This document shows, in pieces, positions 46,980-55,720 of a stretch of DNA of 64,000 nucleotides. The stretch's first letter is position 1, and each line of letters opens with the position of its first letter. Origin of the DNA: Paenibacillus sp. FSL K6-1096. GTDB taxonomy: Bacteria; Bacillota; Bacilli; Paenibacillales; Paenibacillaceae. The stretch spans positions 3,100,001-3,164,000 of the forward strand of contig NZ_CP150274.1 of assembly GCF_037977055.1 (NCBI RefSeq), read 5' to 3'. The position numbers and the translations under genes were made by a program. The notes beneath the pieces are model-generated. The model did not search any database, was not told the origin of the DNA, and saw nothing but the letters and a program-made list of their open reading frames with translations.

Positions 46980-48170
46980 TTAAAATCTGGACCACAGCGA
47001 CTCACTCTTCGCTCCCGGCAGCGGAAGATCGTCCTCAGCCTCCTGCCCGTAGAGCCGCACGCTCATCGCAATCCCCATACAGGACATGTTAATCAGCAGC
47101 GAGGTCCCGCCGTAGCTGATGAATGGCAGAGTAATGCCCGTCAGCGGCATCAGCCCGATCATCGCCCCGATATTTTCCAGAATCTGATAGAGCAGCATCG
47201 CCACCACCCCGACAATCAGAAACGGACCGGCACGGTCCCTGCACTCCATAGCGATGATAATGAGCCGGTGAATCAGAAGGAAGAACAGCATCAGCAGCAC
47301 CGCCGCCCCCAGGAAGCCGAATTCCTCGCCGATCTGCACAAAAATCGATTCAGAATACAGATACGGCACCCGGTTCGCCTGTACAGAGTTCCCCTGAAGA
47401 TAACCTTCTCCTTGCAGACCGCCGGAGCCAATCGCCGTCTTGGCATTCTTGGTATGATAGCTCGCTTCACTGCTGGCCTGCTCCGGCACCAGCCACGGGT
47501 CAAACCGCCGGACGAAATGATCCCGGCCCAGTGTTTTCTCAATGAAATGAACCGTCTGTTCATGGTAGTGGATATAGCTCAGAATGAAAGCAAGAATGGC
47601 CCCGCCGGCAATCATTATGCCGATCAGCGCATGTGATAATTTGATCTGCCCTATCCACAACAGGCCAACCAGGATCACAATATAACTCAGCGCATTGCCC
47701 AGATCGTTCTGGATGATGACCAGCGCGAACGGCAGCAGGGTAATCAGGCCCAGCGGCACGACATCGCGCCAGAACTGGAGCGTGGTTTTATTTTTGCGAA
47801 CGAGCATGGTGCTTAGAAAAATAATCAAAATCAGCTTAAACAGCTCCGCCGGCTGAATACTTAACTCCCCGATGCCGATCCAGCCCTGTGCGCCGTTCTT
47901 CACCTTGCCGATGAAGCTCACCAGCAGCAGTATGCCGATACCGGCAAGGTAGATATACAGCCCGTACCGCACCAGCAGGCGATAATCAAACAGGCTCAGC
48001 AGGATGAACGCAACGAAGCCCGCCGCGTAGTACTGAAGCATTTTCAGATGCATCCCGTCCAAGCCGTCTCTTCCATGCGTCACACTATAGATCGAGAAGA
48101 GACTGATGCCCATCAGCAACAGCAAAATAAGCACAATGCTGCCGTCTATTCTCCGGATTCTCTGCCACAT
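46980..48170 (-). CDS. FtsW/RodA/SpoVE-family peptidoglycan polymerase (copy 1)
   Basis: The 396-residue protein has about ten membrane helices and the SEDS-family signature LPFISYGGTSLL near the C-terminus, with QNDLGNALSYIVIL in the middle. It polymerises lipid II glycan chains. The start at 48170 (MWQRIRRIDG) has AAGGGGGAC upstream. It is a tandem paralogue of the next gene: the two have the same length and align by eye without gaps over nearly all their sequence. RodA is the likelier class from the N-terminal RIDGSIVLIL and the proximity of other elongation genes, but FtsW or SpoVE cannot be excluded. Confidence 0.88.
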   Translation of the reverse strand: MWQRIRRIDGSIVLILLLLMGISLFSIYSVTHGRDGLDGMHLKMLQYYAAGFVAFILLSLFDYRLLVRYGLYIYLAGIGILLLVSFIGKVKNGAQGWIGIGELSIQPAELFKLILIIFLSTMLVRKNKTTLQFWRDVVPLGLITLLPFALVIIQNDLGNALSYIVILVGLLWIGQIKLSHALIGIMIAGGAILAFILSYIHYHEQTVHFIEKTLGRDHFVRRFDPWLVPEQASSEASYHTKNAKTAIGSGGLQGEGYLQGNSVQANRVPYLYSESIFVQIGEEFGFLGAAVLLMLFFLLIHRLIIIAMECRDRAGPFLIVGVVAMLLYQILENIGAMIGLMPLTGITLPFISYGGTSLLINMSCMGIAMSVRLYGQEAEDDLPLPGAKSESLWSRF

Positions 48171-48235
48171 CAGGATGTCCCCCTTACCTTCGCCGAAGCC
48201 CACCATTTTCCATTATAATGCAGCAGATGCTCATA

Positions 48236-48275
48236 AACAAATAACCGGAACCCCTCGCAAGCGAAGAATTCCGGT
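48236..48275 (-). terminator. Weak terminator between the two rodA-like genes
   Basis: ACCGGAA (48243-48249) pairs with TTCCGGT (48269-48275); the minus strand continues TATTTGTTTA. It could partly separate the two paralogues into transcripts. Confidence 0.5.
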
Positions 48276-48295
48276 GAGACTTTCATTGATTAAGT

Positions 48296-49486
48296 TCAGC
48301 CTTTCTTGGCCGGGGCCGGGGAAGCATACAGGGATGGAGCAGGCAGATCCTCCTCCACCTCTTGACCATGCAGGCGTACGCTCATGACCAGACCGATGCT
48401 CGCCATGTTGATCAGCAGTGAGGTCCCCCCGAAGCTGATGAACGGCAGCGTAATCCCGGTCAGCGGCATCAGGCCCAGGAAGGCGCCGATATTCTCAAAA
48501 ATCTGGTAGAGCAGCATCGCCACCACTCCCACGATCAGGAACGGCCCGCCCCTGTCCTTGGCCTCCAGTGCGATGAGGATCATCCGGTGAATGAGAATGA
48601 AGTACAGCAGCAGCACCAGCGCCGAGCCGACAAAGCCGTATTCCTCCGCAATCTGTACAAAAATGGAGTCCGAGTACGTGTAAGGCACACGGTCCGTCTG
48701 CACCGAGCTTCCGGTCATATAGCCTTCCCCGCTCATTCCGCCGGAGGCGATGGCCATTTTGGCGTTTTTGGTATGGTAGATCGCCTTGGCGGTCGCCTTC
48801 TCCGGCACCAGCCACGGGTCGAAGCGTTCAATCCAGTGGGAGCGGCCGATATCGGTCAGGAACGTCTTAAGCTCATCGTGATAGTGGATATAGCTCATAA
48901 TTCCGGCCGCGGCAGAGCCGCCGACAATCAGCAGCCCGATAAGGGCGTGGGTAAATTTGATATTGCCGATCCACAAAAGCCCCGCCAGAATCACGACATA
49001 AGACAGAGCGTTCCCCAGGTCATTCTGGCTGAGCACGATCAGAAACGGCAGCAGACTTAAGAGCCCCATCGGGACCACATCACGCCAAAAGAGCAGCTTG
49101 TTCTTATTCTTACGGACGAGCGCCGCGGCCAGGAAAAGAATCAGCACCAGCTTGAACAGCTCTGCAGGCTGGAGGCTGAGGCCTCCGAGATCGATCCAGC
49201 CCTGGGCGCCGTTTTTTTCGGTTCCGAAGAAGGTGACCATCACCAGAATCCCTATCCCGATAATGTATGCATATAACGCATATTTCACCAGCAGGCGGTA
49301 GTCCACGAAGGTCAGCCCGAAAAAGGCGACGAAGCCGACAATATAGAATTTGATCATTTTGATATGCGAGCCATCCAGCCTCTCACGTCCATGAGTCACA
49401 CTGTATATAGATAAAATGCTGACCACCATCAGCAGTGCAAGAATAACCACGATCACGCCATCGATCTTCTTAATCTTCTGAAGCAT
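48296..49486 (-). CDS. FtsW/RodA/SpoVE-family peptidoglycan polymerase (copy 2)
   Basis: The 396-residue SEDS protein has the LPFISFGGTSLL signature, QNDLGNALSYVVIL and the same number of helices as copy 1. It differs mainly at the C-terminus (SLYASPAPAKKG). AAGGAGATAGAAT precedes the ATG. Both copies keep the conserved segments, so both are likely functional. The usual B. subtilis content of this gap (between spoIIR and prmC) lacks such a pair, making this a lineage-specific insertion or duplication. Confidence 0.88.
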   Translation of the reverse strand: MLQKIKKIDGVIVVILALLMVVSILSIYSVTHGRERLDGSHIKMIKFYIVGFVAFFGLTFVDYRLLVKYALYAYIIGIGILVMVTFFGTEKNGAQGWIDLGGLSLQPAELFKLVLILFLAAALVRKNKNKLLFWRDVVPMGLLSLLPFLIVLSQNDLGNALSYVVILAGLLWIGNIKFTHALIGLLIVGGSAAAGIMSYIHYHDELKTFLTDIGRSHWIERFDPWLVPEKATAKAIYHTKNAKMAIASGGMSGEGYMTGSSVQTDRVPYTYSDSIFVQIAEEYGFVGSALVLLLYFILIHRMILIALEAKDRGGPFLIVGVVAMLLYQIFENIGAFLGLMPLTGITLPFISFGGTSLLINMASIGLVMSVRLHGQEVEEDLPAPSLYASPAPAKKG

Positions 49487-49925
49487 ATTCTATCTCCTTA
49501 CCGGTACTGGTTCTTCTTATCCTGCATGAAGGCAGCCCTACGCAGAAGTTCCGTCTTTCTATTGTATAGGAAGGGGCAGCGAAAATACAATTTCCATCGT
49601 TTGGGGGTGATCTATCATCCGGCGCGATTCCCCGCAGCGGACAGTTAGGACCTTATTTGCGGCAAAAAGCGCTTTTCCGTTTGTTACGCGGACAGGGAGG
49701 ACGCTATTCGTTCATTTGGCTGCTCGCACAGGCCCGTTTATGGACAATAACGTCTTGTCAGTCCGCAAGCGCTGAGCTTTTCCCGTTATTTGAGCAAATA
49801 GCGTCTTCTCAGTCCGGTTTCCGTGTTCACCGTACGGCTGGGGTTCTATGAGCGTCCATGATCTGCTCTGTTGGCTTGGCCACCTATACATTAAGGCCCT
49901 TCTATTGCAAAAAGCACTCAGTCAG
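49487..49925. other. Gene-free stretch between rodA copy 2 and prmC
   Basis: These 439 bases hold four copies of a 22-23-bp repeat in an inverted arrangement (listed separately). I found no supported gene or strong terminator after prmC. Confidence 0.6.
49637..49816. repeat. Two direct plus two inverted copies of a 22-23-bp element
   Basis: Direct copies at 49637-49659 and 49688-49710 begin GCGGACAG and continue AGGACNNTATT; inverted copies at 49745-49766 and 49795-49816 read AATAACGTCTTGTCAGTCCG and AATAGCGTCTTCTCAGTCCG. Direct copies are 51 bp apart, inverted copies 50 bp apart, so each arm is a short tandem array and the arms face each other. Confidence 0.8.
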
Positions 49926-50879
49926 CTACCGGCGTGCTATGCCCAGCACATGCCGGGGAATACCGGCGAGATCCTCGATGGTGATGATCTCGTCCCAATG
50001 CCCGGCTGCCCGCAGCATATCGGCTACCTGCTCCGCCTGCCCCTGGCCGAGCTCGAAGCCGACCAGGCGCGGCGGCGCCGGGAGCAGCGGCAGCTGCTCC
50101 ATCATGCGGCGGTACGGGTTCAGCCCGTCCCCGCCGCCGTCCAGCGCCGTGCGCGGCTCATGGTCGCGCACCTCGCGCTGCAGCCCGGCGATATCGCCGC
50201 CGGGAATGTACGGCGGGTTGGAGACGAGAATATCCGTCTCCATCCCCGCGAACGGCTCGAGCAGATCGCCGAGCCGCAGGTCCAGGGCCGTGCCGTGCCG
50301 CTGCGCATTGCGCCCGGCCACGGCCAGCGCGCCGGGCGAGATGTCGCCGGCGCAGACCCGCCACGCCGGCGCTTCGGCCGCCAGCGTGACGGAGATGGCC
50401 CCGCTGCCGGCGCCGATATCGACGGCGGTCAGCGGCCTCGCGGCGCGCGGCGCGCCTGCGCCGTTACCGGCGGACGCGGCTTCACCCCGCGCCGGCACCA
50501 TGCCGTCCGGCCACAGCTGTGCGCCGTACTTTAATATTGCCTCGACGAGCAGCTCCGTCTCGGGGCGCGGGATCAGCACCTCAGGTGTGACCTCGAAGGC
50601 GCGGCCGTAGAATTCCTGCTCGCCGGTGATGTATTGCACCGGCTCGCCCGCTGCCCGGCGGGAGACCAGCGCCTCCCAGCGGGACTTAAGGCCAGCCGGG
50701 AACGGATCGGCCAGCGCCATATAATAAGCCGCCCCGGACAAGCCCAGCACATGCTCCAGCAGCAGCTGGCTGCTGCGCTGGGGCTCGTTCACCCCATGTG
50801 CGGCCAAAAAAGAAGAAGCCTCCGCAAAGGCTTCCCGGATGCTTTGCACGTCAGGCATGACATAAGAGTCGTGTTTCAA
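49926..50879 (-). CDS. prmC: Peptide chain release factor N5-glutamine methyltransferase
   Basis: The 317-residue enzyme methylates the Gln of the GGQ motif in release factors. The active-site NPPYIPGGD, the SAM-binding DIGAGSGAISVTLA and the ITGEQEFYGRAFEVTPEVLI segment before it are typical. It starts with TTG at 50879, with AAGGAG nine bases upstream; the next in-frame ATG (residue 8) has no such site. It begins four bases after the prfA stop, so enzyme and substrate are co-translated. The gene is GC-rich, especially 50340-50500. Confidence 0.94.
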   Translation of the reverse strand: MKHDSYVMPDVQSIREAFAEASSFLAAHGVNEPQRSSQLLLEHVLGLSGAAYYMALADPFPAGLKSRWEALVSRRAAGEPVQYITGEQEFYGRAFEVTPEVLIPRPETELLVEAILKYGAQLWPDGMVPARGEAASAGNGAGAPRAARPLTAVDIGAGSGAISVTLAAEAPAWRVCAGDISPGALAVAGRNAQRHGTALDLRLGDLLEPFAGMETDILVSNPPYIPGGDIAGLQREVRDHEPRTALDGGGDGLNPYRRMMEQLPLLPAPPRLVGFELGQGQAEQVADMLRAAGHWDEIITIEDLAGIPRHVLGIARR

Positions 50880-50883
50880 AGCA

Positions 50884-51951
50884 TTATTCTCCTTTTTGCA
50901 TCAATTCCGCTTGCTCCGCAATCGACAGGGCCGAGATGATCTCGGTAATATCACCGTTCATCACCTGGTCCAGACGGTGCAGGGTCAGGCCGATCCGGTG
51001 ATCCGTTACACGGCTCTGCGGGAAGTTGTAGGTACGGATGCGCTCACTGCGGTCCCCGGTGCCCACCTTGCTCTTCCGCTCCCCGGAATACTTCGCTTCC
51101 TCTTCCTGGCGCTTCAGGTCCGAGATGCGGGCACGCAGTACCTGCAGTGCCTTCTCCTTGTTGGAGTTCTGGGACTTGCCGTCCTGGCAGGTCGCGACAA
51201 TGCCGGTAGGCACGTGGGTTACACGTACAGCCGACTTGGTTGTATTAACGGACTGTCCGCCCGCACCACTGGAGCAGAAGGTATCGACACGGATGTCCTT
51301 GTCATGAATCTCGATTTCGAATTCTTCCGCTTCAGGCATAACCGCCACGGTGGAAGTGGACGTATGGATACGTCCGCCGGACTCAGTCGTCGGGATGCGC
51401 TGCACGCGGTGCGCGCCGCTCTCGAACTTCATTTTGCTGTATGCGCCGCGGCCGTTAATCATGAAGATAACTTCCTTGAAGCCGCCGAGGTCATTCGTAT
51501 TCACATCCATCAGCTCGACGCGCCAGCCCTGGGCATCGGCATAACGGGTATACATGCGGTACAGGTCGGAGGCGAACAGAGCCGCTTCATCGCCGCCGGC
51601 GGCGCCGCGGATTTCCACGATGACGTTCTTGTCGTCATTAGGGTCCTTCGGCAGAAGCAGCACACGGATCTTCTCCTCCAGCTCAATCTGGCGCGCGGAC
51701 AGCTCCTCGATCTCCATTTTGACCATTTCTTTCATTTCATCATCAAGCTTCTCGGCCTGCATCATCTTCGCGGCTTCAAGCTCTTCCATTACATTCTTAT
51801 ATTCGCTATACGCCTCGAAGGCGGGCTGCAAGTCGGATTGTTCTTTGGAATAGTCCCTCAGTTTCTTACTGTCGCTTGCAACATCCGGGTCACATAGCAG
51901 TTCACTGAGTTTCTCATAGCGGTCCGCCAGGGATTGCAATCGGTCCAACAA
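50884..51951 (-). CDS. prfA: Peptide chain release factor 1
   Basis: The 355-residue factor terminates translation at UAA and UAG. The hydrolysis motif [18 protein letters not shown] (GGQ, target of PrmC) and the stop-codon-reading PxT tripeptide in [15 protein letters not shown] are intact. It starts with TTG at 51951, seven bases after GAGGTG; a second TTG follows immediately. This is an uncommon start for so conserved a gene but is well supported by the ribosome site. Confidence 0.96.
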   Translation of the reverse strand: MLDRLQSLADRYEKLSELLCDPDVASDSKKLRDYSKEQSDLQPAFEAYSEYKNVMEELEAAKMMQAEKLDDEMKEMVKMEIEELSARQIELEEKIRVLLLPKDPNDDKNVIVEIRGAAGGDEAALFASDLYRMYTRYADAQGWRVELMDVNTNDLGGFKEVIFMINGRGAYSKMKFESGAHRVQRIPTTESGGRIHTSTSTVAVMPEAEEFEIEIHDKDIRVDTFCSSGAGGQSVNTTKSAVRVTHVPTGIVATCQDGKSQNSNKEKALQVLRARISDLKRQEEEAKYSGERKSKVGTGDRSERIRTYNFPQSRVTDHRIGLTLHRLDQVMNGDITEIISALSIAEQAELMQKGE

Positions 51952-52129
51952 GGGAATTCACCTCTCCTGATTCAAATTCTTCAGTAATATTACTTCAAAT
52001 TGTGGATACAAACGAATTAGATATACGACTTTATATTATACCACCATTGATGCTAATTGGCTACTGTACAACCTGCCGGGACGGGAAAATCACCCGCACG
52101 GGTGAGCGGCGCCGGTGCCCATTGTGTTC

Positions 52130-52231
52130 GCTTTTCCGCACTCATCCGGCCCACGTACCATCCACCAGCCAAATGTATTCGGTTTTCCACATACATCCGG
52201 CCCACGTACCGTCCACCAGCTTCACCAAACG
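52130..52231. repeat. Two tandem units of the 51-bp repeat family
   Basis: Units start at 52130 (GCTTTTCCGCACTCATCCGG) and 52181 (GGTTTTCCACATACATCCGG), exactly 51 bp apart, and share CCGGCCCACGTACC followed by A/G and TCCACCAG. The same family, with the same period and orientation, lies on the other side of ychF (53589-53845). Confidence 0.85.
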
Positions 52232-52235
52232 CATG

Positions 52236-52277
52236 AAGGCCACCCAACAAGTATCACCGCTACTCTTGGATGGCCTT
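52236..52277 (-). terminator. Terminator-like hairpin after ychF
   Basis: A 12-bp stem (52236-52247 with 52266-52277) pairs fully in the minus-strand RNA with one G-U wobble, but has a C-A mismatch in the plus-strand RNA. The U-tract is poor (CATGCGTTTGG). Confidence 0.5.
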
Positions 52278-52314
52278 TCTAATATTCTCGGAGGGAGAAC
52301 CTTCTATACGCGCT

Positions 52315-53415
52315 CTATACGTTGAAGCGGAAGTGCATGACGTCGCCGTCCTGCACCAGGTATTCCTTGCCTTCCAGACGCAGCTGGCCGCGTTCCTTGG
52401 CGCCGTTCATCGAGCCTGCCGCTACCAGGTCAGTATACGATACGACCTCGGCCCGGATAAATCCGCGTTCGAAATCAGAGTGGATCACACCTGCTGCTCC
52501 TGGTGCCTTGGTGCCCTTGCGGATGGTCCAGGCACGAACCTCCTGCACGCCCGCAGTGAAGTAAGTGTACAATCCCAGCAGCTTGTAGGCAGCCTTGATC
52601 AGGCGGTTCAGCCCGGATTCCTGCAGCCCCAGCTCTTCCAGGAACATCTCCTTGTCTTCGCCCTCCAGCTCGGCAATCTCGGCTTCCACCTTCGCGCTGA
52701 TCGGCACCACCTCCGCATTCTCGGCGGCTGCGAACTCACGGACCTGCTTCACATAAGGGTTCTCTTCAGCGGTCGCTACCTCATCCTCGCCTACATTCGC
52801 CGCATACAGCACCGGCTTCAGCGTCAGCAGATGGAGATCGCGCACGATCAGGCGCTCGTCATCGGACAAATCCAGACTGCGTGCAGGCTGGTCCTGATAC
52901 AGAACTTCCTTCACGCGCTCCAGTACTTCTACTTCCTGGGCGTATTTCTTGTCGCCGCCCTTGATATTTTTGCGGGAACGCTCAATCCGCTTCTCCACGC
53001 TCTCCAGATCGGCCAGAATCAGCTCCAGGTTAATCGTCTGGATGTCGCTGATCGGATTCACCTTGCCGTCTACGTGGGTCACGTTCTCATCGACGAAGCA
53101 GCGCACTACGTGCACAATGGCATCCACCTCGCGGATATGCGCCAGGAACTTGTTGCCCAGGCCTTCGCCCTTGCTTGCGCCGCGCACGAGTCCGGCAATA
53201 TCCACGAATTCAAAAGCGGTCGGAACCGTCTTGTTCGGCTGCACCAGCTCCACCAGCTTATCCAGACGCTCGTCCGGCACTTCCACAACGCCCACATTCG
53301 GATCGATGGTGCAGAAAGGATAGTTCGCAGACTCCGCACCTGCCTGGGTAATAGCATTAAATAATGTCGATTTACCAACGTTGGGAAGCCCAACGATACC
53401 TGCTTTCAAAGCCAT
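52315..53415 (-). CDS. ychF: Redox-regulated ATPase YchF
   Basis: The 366-residue Obg-family P-loop protein binds ATP rather than GTP and associates with ribosomes. The G1 motif is [15 protein letters not shown], the G3 region [20 protein letters not shown], and the C-terminal TGS-like domain ends with [21 protein letters not shown] precedes the ATG. It is bracketed by two arrays of a 51-bp repeat, and has its own promoter upstream and a hairpin downstream. Confidence 0.96.
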   Translation of the reverse strand: MALKAGIVGLPNVGKSTLFNAITQAGAESANYPFCTIDPNVGVVEVPDERLDKLVELVQPNKTVPTAFEFVDIAGLVRGASKGEGLGNKFLAHIREVDAIVHVVRCFVDENVTHVDGKVNPISDIQTINLELILADLESVEKRIERSRKNIKGGDKKYAQEVEVLERVKEVLYQDQPARSLDLSDDERLIVRDLHLLTLKPVLYAANVGEDEVATAEENPYVKQVREFAAAENAEVVPISAKVEAEIAELEGEDKEMFLEELGLQESGLNRLIKAAYKLLGLYTYFTAGVQEVRAWTIRKGTKAPGAAGVIHSDFERGFIRAEVVSYTDLVAAGSMNGAKERGQLRLEGKEYLVQDGDVMHFRFNV

Positions 53416-53481
53416 TTATATGACAACTCCTATTTTCGGTTGGTTTGATCACCGCATGAAACGCCTGAACTGATCTCAACC

Positions 53482-53510
53482 ATTATATATTAGAACAAAA
53501 TCTCCAGCAA
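53482..53510 (-). promoter_or_regulatory. Sigma-A promoter of ychF
   Basis: Minus strand: -35 TTGCTG (53505-53510), 17-bp spacer, perfect -10 TATAAT (53482-53487). Confidence 0.55.
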
Positions 53511-53588
53511 CAGCAGATGTCAAGGGCAGGCGGGCAAACTCTTCTTACCGGGTAAAAAAATATTTACTTGGCGCTGCTCATTATGTTC

Positions 53589-53845
53589 CGTTTTATCGCG
53601 TACATTTGGCCCACACGTCTCATCCTAGCCCATTATGACCGGTTTTCCGATTACATTTCGCCTGCACGGCGCATCCAGTCCATTTGTGGTCGGTTTTCCG
53701 ATTACAATTCGCCTGCACGGAACTCCCGGTGCAATAGTGATCGGTTTTCCGATTACATTTCGCCTACGCAACCCATCCAATCCAAATATGGTCGGTTTTT
53801 CGATTACATTCGGCCTATACGCCCCCGCACATACTCCCGAACATT
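53589..53845. repeat. Five tandem units of the 51-bp repeat family
   Basis: Units start at 53589, 53641, 53692, 53743 and 53794 (spacing 52, 51, 51, 51). The best-conserved core is GGTTTTCCGATTACATTTCG plus CCT, about 23 bases, followed by about 28 more variable bases ending in a GGTC- or GATC-like tail. The first and last units are the most divergent. Two related units lie beyond ychF at 52130-52231. Confidence 0.9.
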
Positions 53846-53856
53846 CCACATTATGC

Positions 53857-53878
53857 AAAAAGACTCCTTAAGGAGTCT
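53857..53878 (-). terminator. Terminator after the GNAT gene
   Basis: AGACTCCTTAAGGAGTCT (53861-53878) is a perfect palindrome followed on the minus strand by TTTTT. Confidence 0.88.
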
Positions 53879-53943
53879 CATCTTCTTCCGATTGCAACGT
53901 TTGAATCCCTATGTCAGAGCCGGCGCTTCTTCTCATCTGCGGC

Positions 53944-54414
53944 TTACAGTGTCTTAGACATCGTAATATCTGTGACCTGGAAGCCCATTTTCTTATACAG
54001 ACCGAAGGCGCGTTCGTTGTGCCCGAAGACATGCAGGCCGATCTTGGCCACCTTCAGCTTGCGGGCTTCCTCATCGAGCAGGAGCAGCGTCTGCTTGCCG
54101 TACCCCCGGCCCTGGAACGGCTCGAAAATATAAATGTCATAGATAAAAGCCTCCCGCACCCCGCGCTTCTCGGTCACATTGATCCAGAGATAACCGGCCT
54201 GGGTTCCCGTGGCCTGCTCCACCACAGAATAGAAATAAGCTCCCTCTGTATGAAGCCCTTGCGGCAGGTAGCGGTTCATTTCTTCCCGGGCCTGCGTTAA
54301 TGCTGTGTCAGCAGCCCAGGTTCCTGCTTTGACCTTCTCTTCTGCGTAGTCGCTTGTAGATTGCTTCAAAAACGACTGAAATGTTGCTTCGTCCATCGGG
54401 ACCAGTGTAATCAT
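53944..54414 (-). CDS. GNAT-family N-acetyltransferase
   Basis: The 156-residue protein starts MITLVPMDEATF at 54414, behind GAAGGAAGGG; the open frame extends upstream into fni but that part is not coding. The acetyl-CoA-binding motif appears as YIFEPFQGRGYGKQTLLLL followed by the C-terminal HVFGHNERAFGLYKKMGF, typical of Gcn5-type acetyltransferases. Substrate is unknown. It lies 47 bases after fni with no terminator between, so is probably the last gene of the fni transcript. Confidence 0.88.
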   Translation of the reverse strand: MITLVPMDEATFQSFLKQSTSDYAEEKVKAGTWAADTALTQAREEMNRYLPQGLHTEGAYFYSVVEQATGTQAGYLWINVTEKRGVREAFIYDIYIFEPFQGRGYGKQTLLLLDEEARKLKVAKIGLHVFGHNERAFGLYKKMGFQVTDITMSKTL

Positions 54415-54461
54415 CGCGTATAGCCCTTCCTTCGGTTCATATTGTGTCAGCCGGCCCGGCG

Positions 54462-55601
54462 TCAGCGCCGGACCAGCCGGGGTGTGCCGCGCAGGGCCGC
54501 CAGGTCCGGCGCGCCTATGCCGAACATCACCGTCTGCAGCTCCAGCTCGACCTGCGCCAGCGCCTGGTCCAGCGCCTCCTCCGAGCTGACCGCCGGGCCG
54601 AGCAGCCCCCGCCCGAAGCCGGCCAGGTCCGCGCCAAGCGCCAGCGCTTTGGCGGCATCGACGCCATGCTTCAGCCCGCCGCTGCCGATCAGCGGGCCGT
54701 CCGCTGATACTGCCCGCACCTCGGCGATGCATTCCGCCGTGGGGATGCCCCAGTCGGCGAAGGCCTCCGCCGCCGCGCGCCGCACAGGGTCGATGCTGCG
54801 GAACTTCTCGACCTGGCTCCAGGAGGTGCCGCCTGCACCGGCCACATCGATGAAGGCAACTCCGGCGTCATATAGCCGGGCCGCCGTCTCGCCGTCGATG
54901 CCCCAGCCGACCTCCTTGACGCCTACCGGCACTTCAAGGCTGCGGCACAAGGCCGCGATCCGCTTCAGCAGAGAAGCGAAGCCCGTATCGCCCTCCGGCT
55001 GGAAGACCTCCTGCAGCCCGTTCAGATGCAGCACGAGCCAGTCAGCACCCGCGATATCGACGGCGCGGCGGCATTCCTCTACCCCGAAGCCCAGGGAGAG
55101 CTGGACTGCTCCGACATTGGCGATCACCGGAATCGTGGGCGCGTTGCCGCGCACGTAGAAGGTGGACGCCAGGTCGGCACGCTCTACAGCGGCGCGGACC
55201 GAGCCGACGCCAAGCGCCCAGCCCCGCCGCTCGGCGGCTTCGGCCAGCCGGGCGTTTATGCTGCCGGTGGCCTTGCTTCCGCCGGTCATGGAGCTGATCA
55301 GCAGCGGAGTCCGCAGCTTGCGGCCCAGAAACTCCGTGCTCAGCGAGATTTGCTCAAAGTCCACCTCGGGCAGGGCATTATGGCGGAACCGGTACTGCTC
55401 GAAGCCGGTTGTAATACCGTTGCCGGCAACATCCTCATTCAGGCAGAGCCGGACATGCTCAATCTTCCGTTCGCCGGTTCTGGATTCAGGCAGCAGCGAT
55501 TGCTGCCCGGCATTGCCCTGACTCTGCTGCCTTGTTGCCGTCCCGCTGCCCGGCTGCTCTGCGGAGCTCTGCGGCACACGGTCCTGCGGCCTGTCATTCA
55601 T
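54462..55601 (-). CDS. fni: Type 2 isopentenyl-diphosphate delta-isomerase
   Basis: The 379-residue FMN enzyme interconverts isopentenyl and dimethylallyl diphosphate, feeding isoprenoid and carotenoid synthesis. Family marks are RKIEHVRLCL, PLLISSMTGGSKATG, the VKEVGWGID loop, and the FMN-phosphate region IGSGGLKHGVDAAKALALGA. I begin at the ATG at 55601 (MNDRPQDRV) behind GGAGGAAG. The first 38 residues form a Gln/Ser-rich tail (SGTATRQQSQGNAGQQSLL) not usual in the family (B. subtilis about 349 residues). It sits next to the carotenoid operon but has its own promoter. Confidence 0.93.
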   Translation of the reverse strand: MNDRPQDRVPQSSAEQPGSGTATRQQSQGNAGQQSLLPESRTGERKIEHVRLCLNEDVAGNGITTGFEQYRFRHNALPEVDFEQISLSTEFLGRKLRTPLLISSMTGGSKATGSINARLAEAAERRGWALGVGSVRAAVERADLASTFYVRGNAPTIPVIANVGAVQLSLGFGVEECRRAVDIAGADWLVLHLNGLQEVFQPEGDTGFASLLKRIAALCRSLEVPVGVKEVGWGIDGETAARLYDAGVAFIDVAGAGGTSWSQVEKFRSIDPVRRAAAEAFADWGIPTAECIAEVRAVSADGPLIGSGGLKHGVDAAKALALGADLAGFGRGLLGPAVSSEEALDQALAQVELELQTVMFGIGAPDLAALRGTPRLVRR

Positions 55602-55631
55602 GCGGTCTTCCTCCGTTTCCGTTTGTGCTTC

Positions 55632-55673
55632 ATTATAGCATAACCCCGCCAGGCGTTTGAATGCAGGGCGGGG
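55632..55673 (-). promoter_or_regulatory. Promoter of fni within a hairpin ending the crt operon
   Basis: Minus strand: extended -10 TGCTATAAT (TATAAT at 55632-55637) with a possible -35 TTCAAA (55656-55661, 18-bp spacer). CCCCGCC (55644-55650) and GGCGGGG (55667-55673) form a 7-bp stem across the spacer, which may act as a weak terminator for the crt transcript. Confidence 0.5.
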
Positions 55674-55720
55674 CCAAAGGTGACACAGGTGGCAAAGGTT
55701 ACATGCAGCCGACTCAATCA

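Larger units (their letters stand above)
51952..52314. other. Gap between prfA and ychF
   Basis: These 363 bases hold the prfA leader, two copies of the 51-bp repeat (52130-52231) and the hairpin after ychF. No gene is apparent. Confidence 0.6.
53416..53943. other. Gap between ychF and the GNAT gene
   Basis: These 528 bases hold the ychF promoter, five units of the 51-bp repeat and the terminator of the GNAT gene. Open frames through the repeats on both strands reflect the in-frame 51-bp period (17 codons) and are not considered genes. Confidence 0.65.

Noticed and set aside
53589..53845. CRISPR array
   Set aside because: Core repeats differ between units, the period is 51 bp with a graded rather than sharp repeat/spacer boundary, related units occur at another site, and no cas genes are present.
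53625..53858. Small repeat protein encoded by the 51-bp array (RRNVIGKP-type repeats)
   Set aside because: The period is a multiple of three, so open frames arise on both strands; there is no ribosome site and the family is intergenic elsewhere.
54415..54732. N-terminal extension of the GNAT protein
   Set aside because: The open frame continues upstream through the end of fni in another frame, with Arg/Ala/Gly-rich translation; the ATG at 54414 with a good ribosome site gives a normal-length acetyltransferase.
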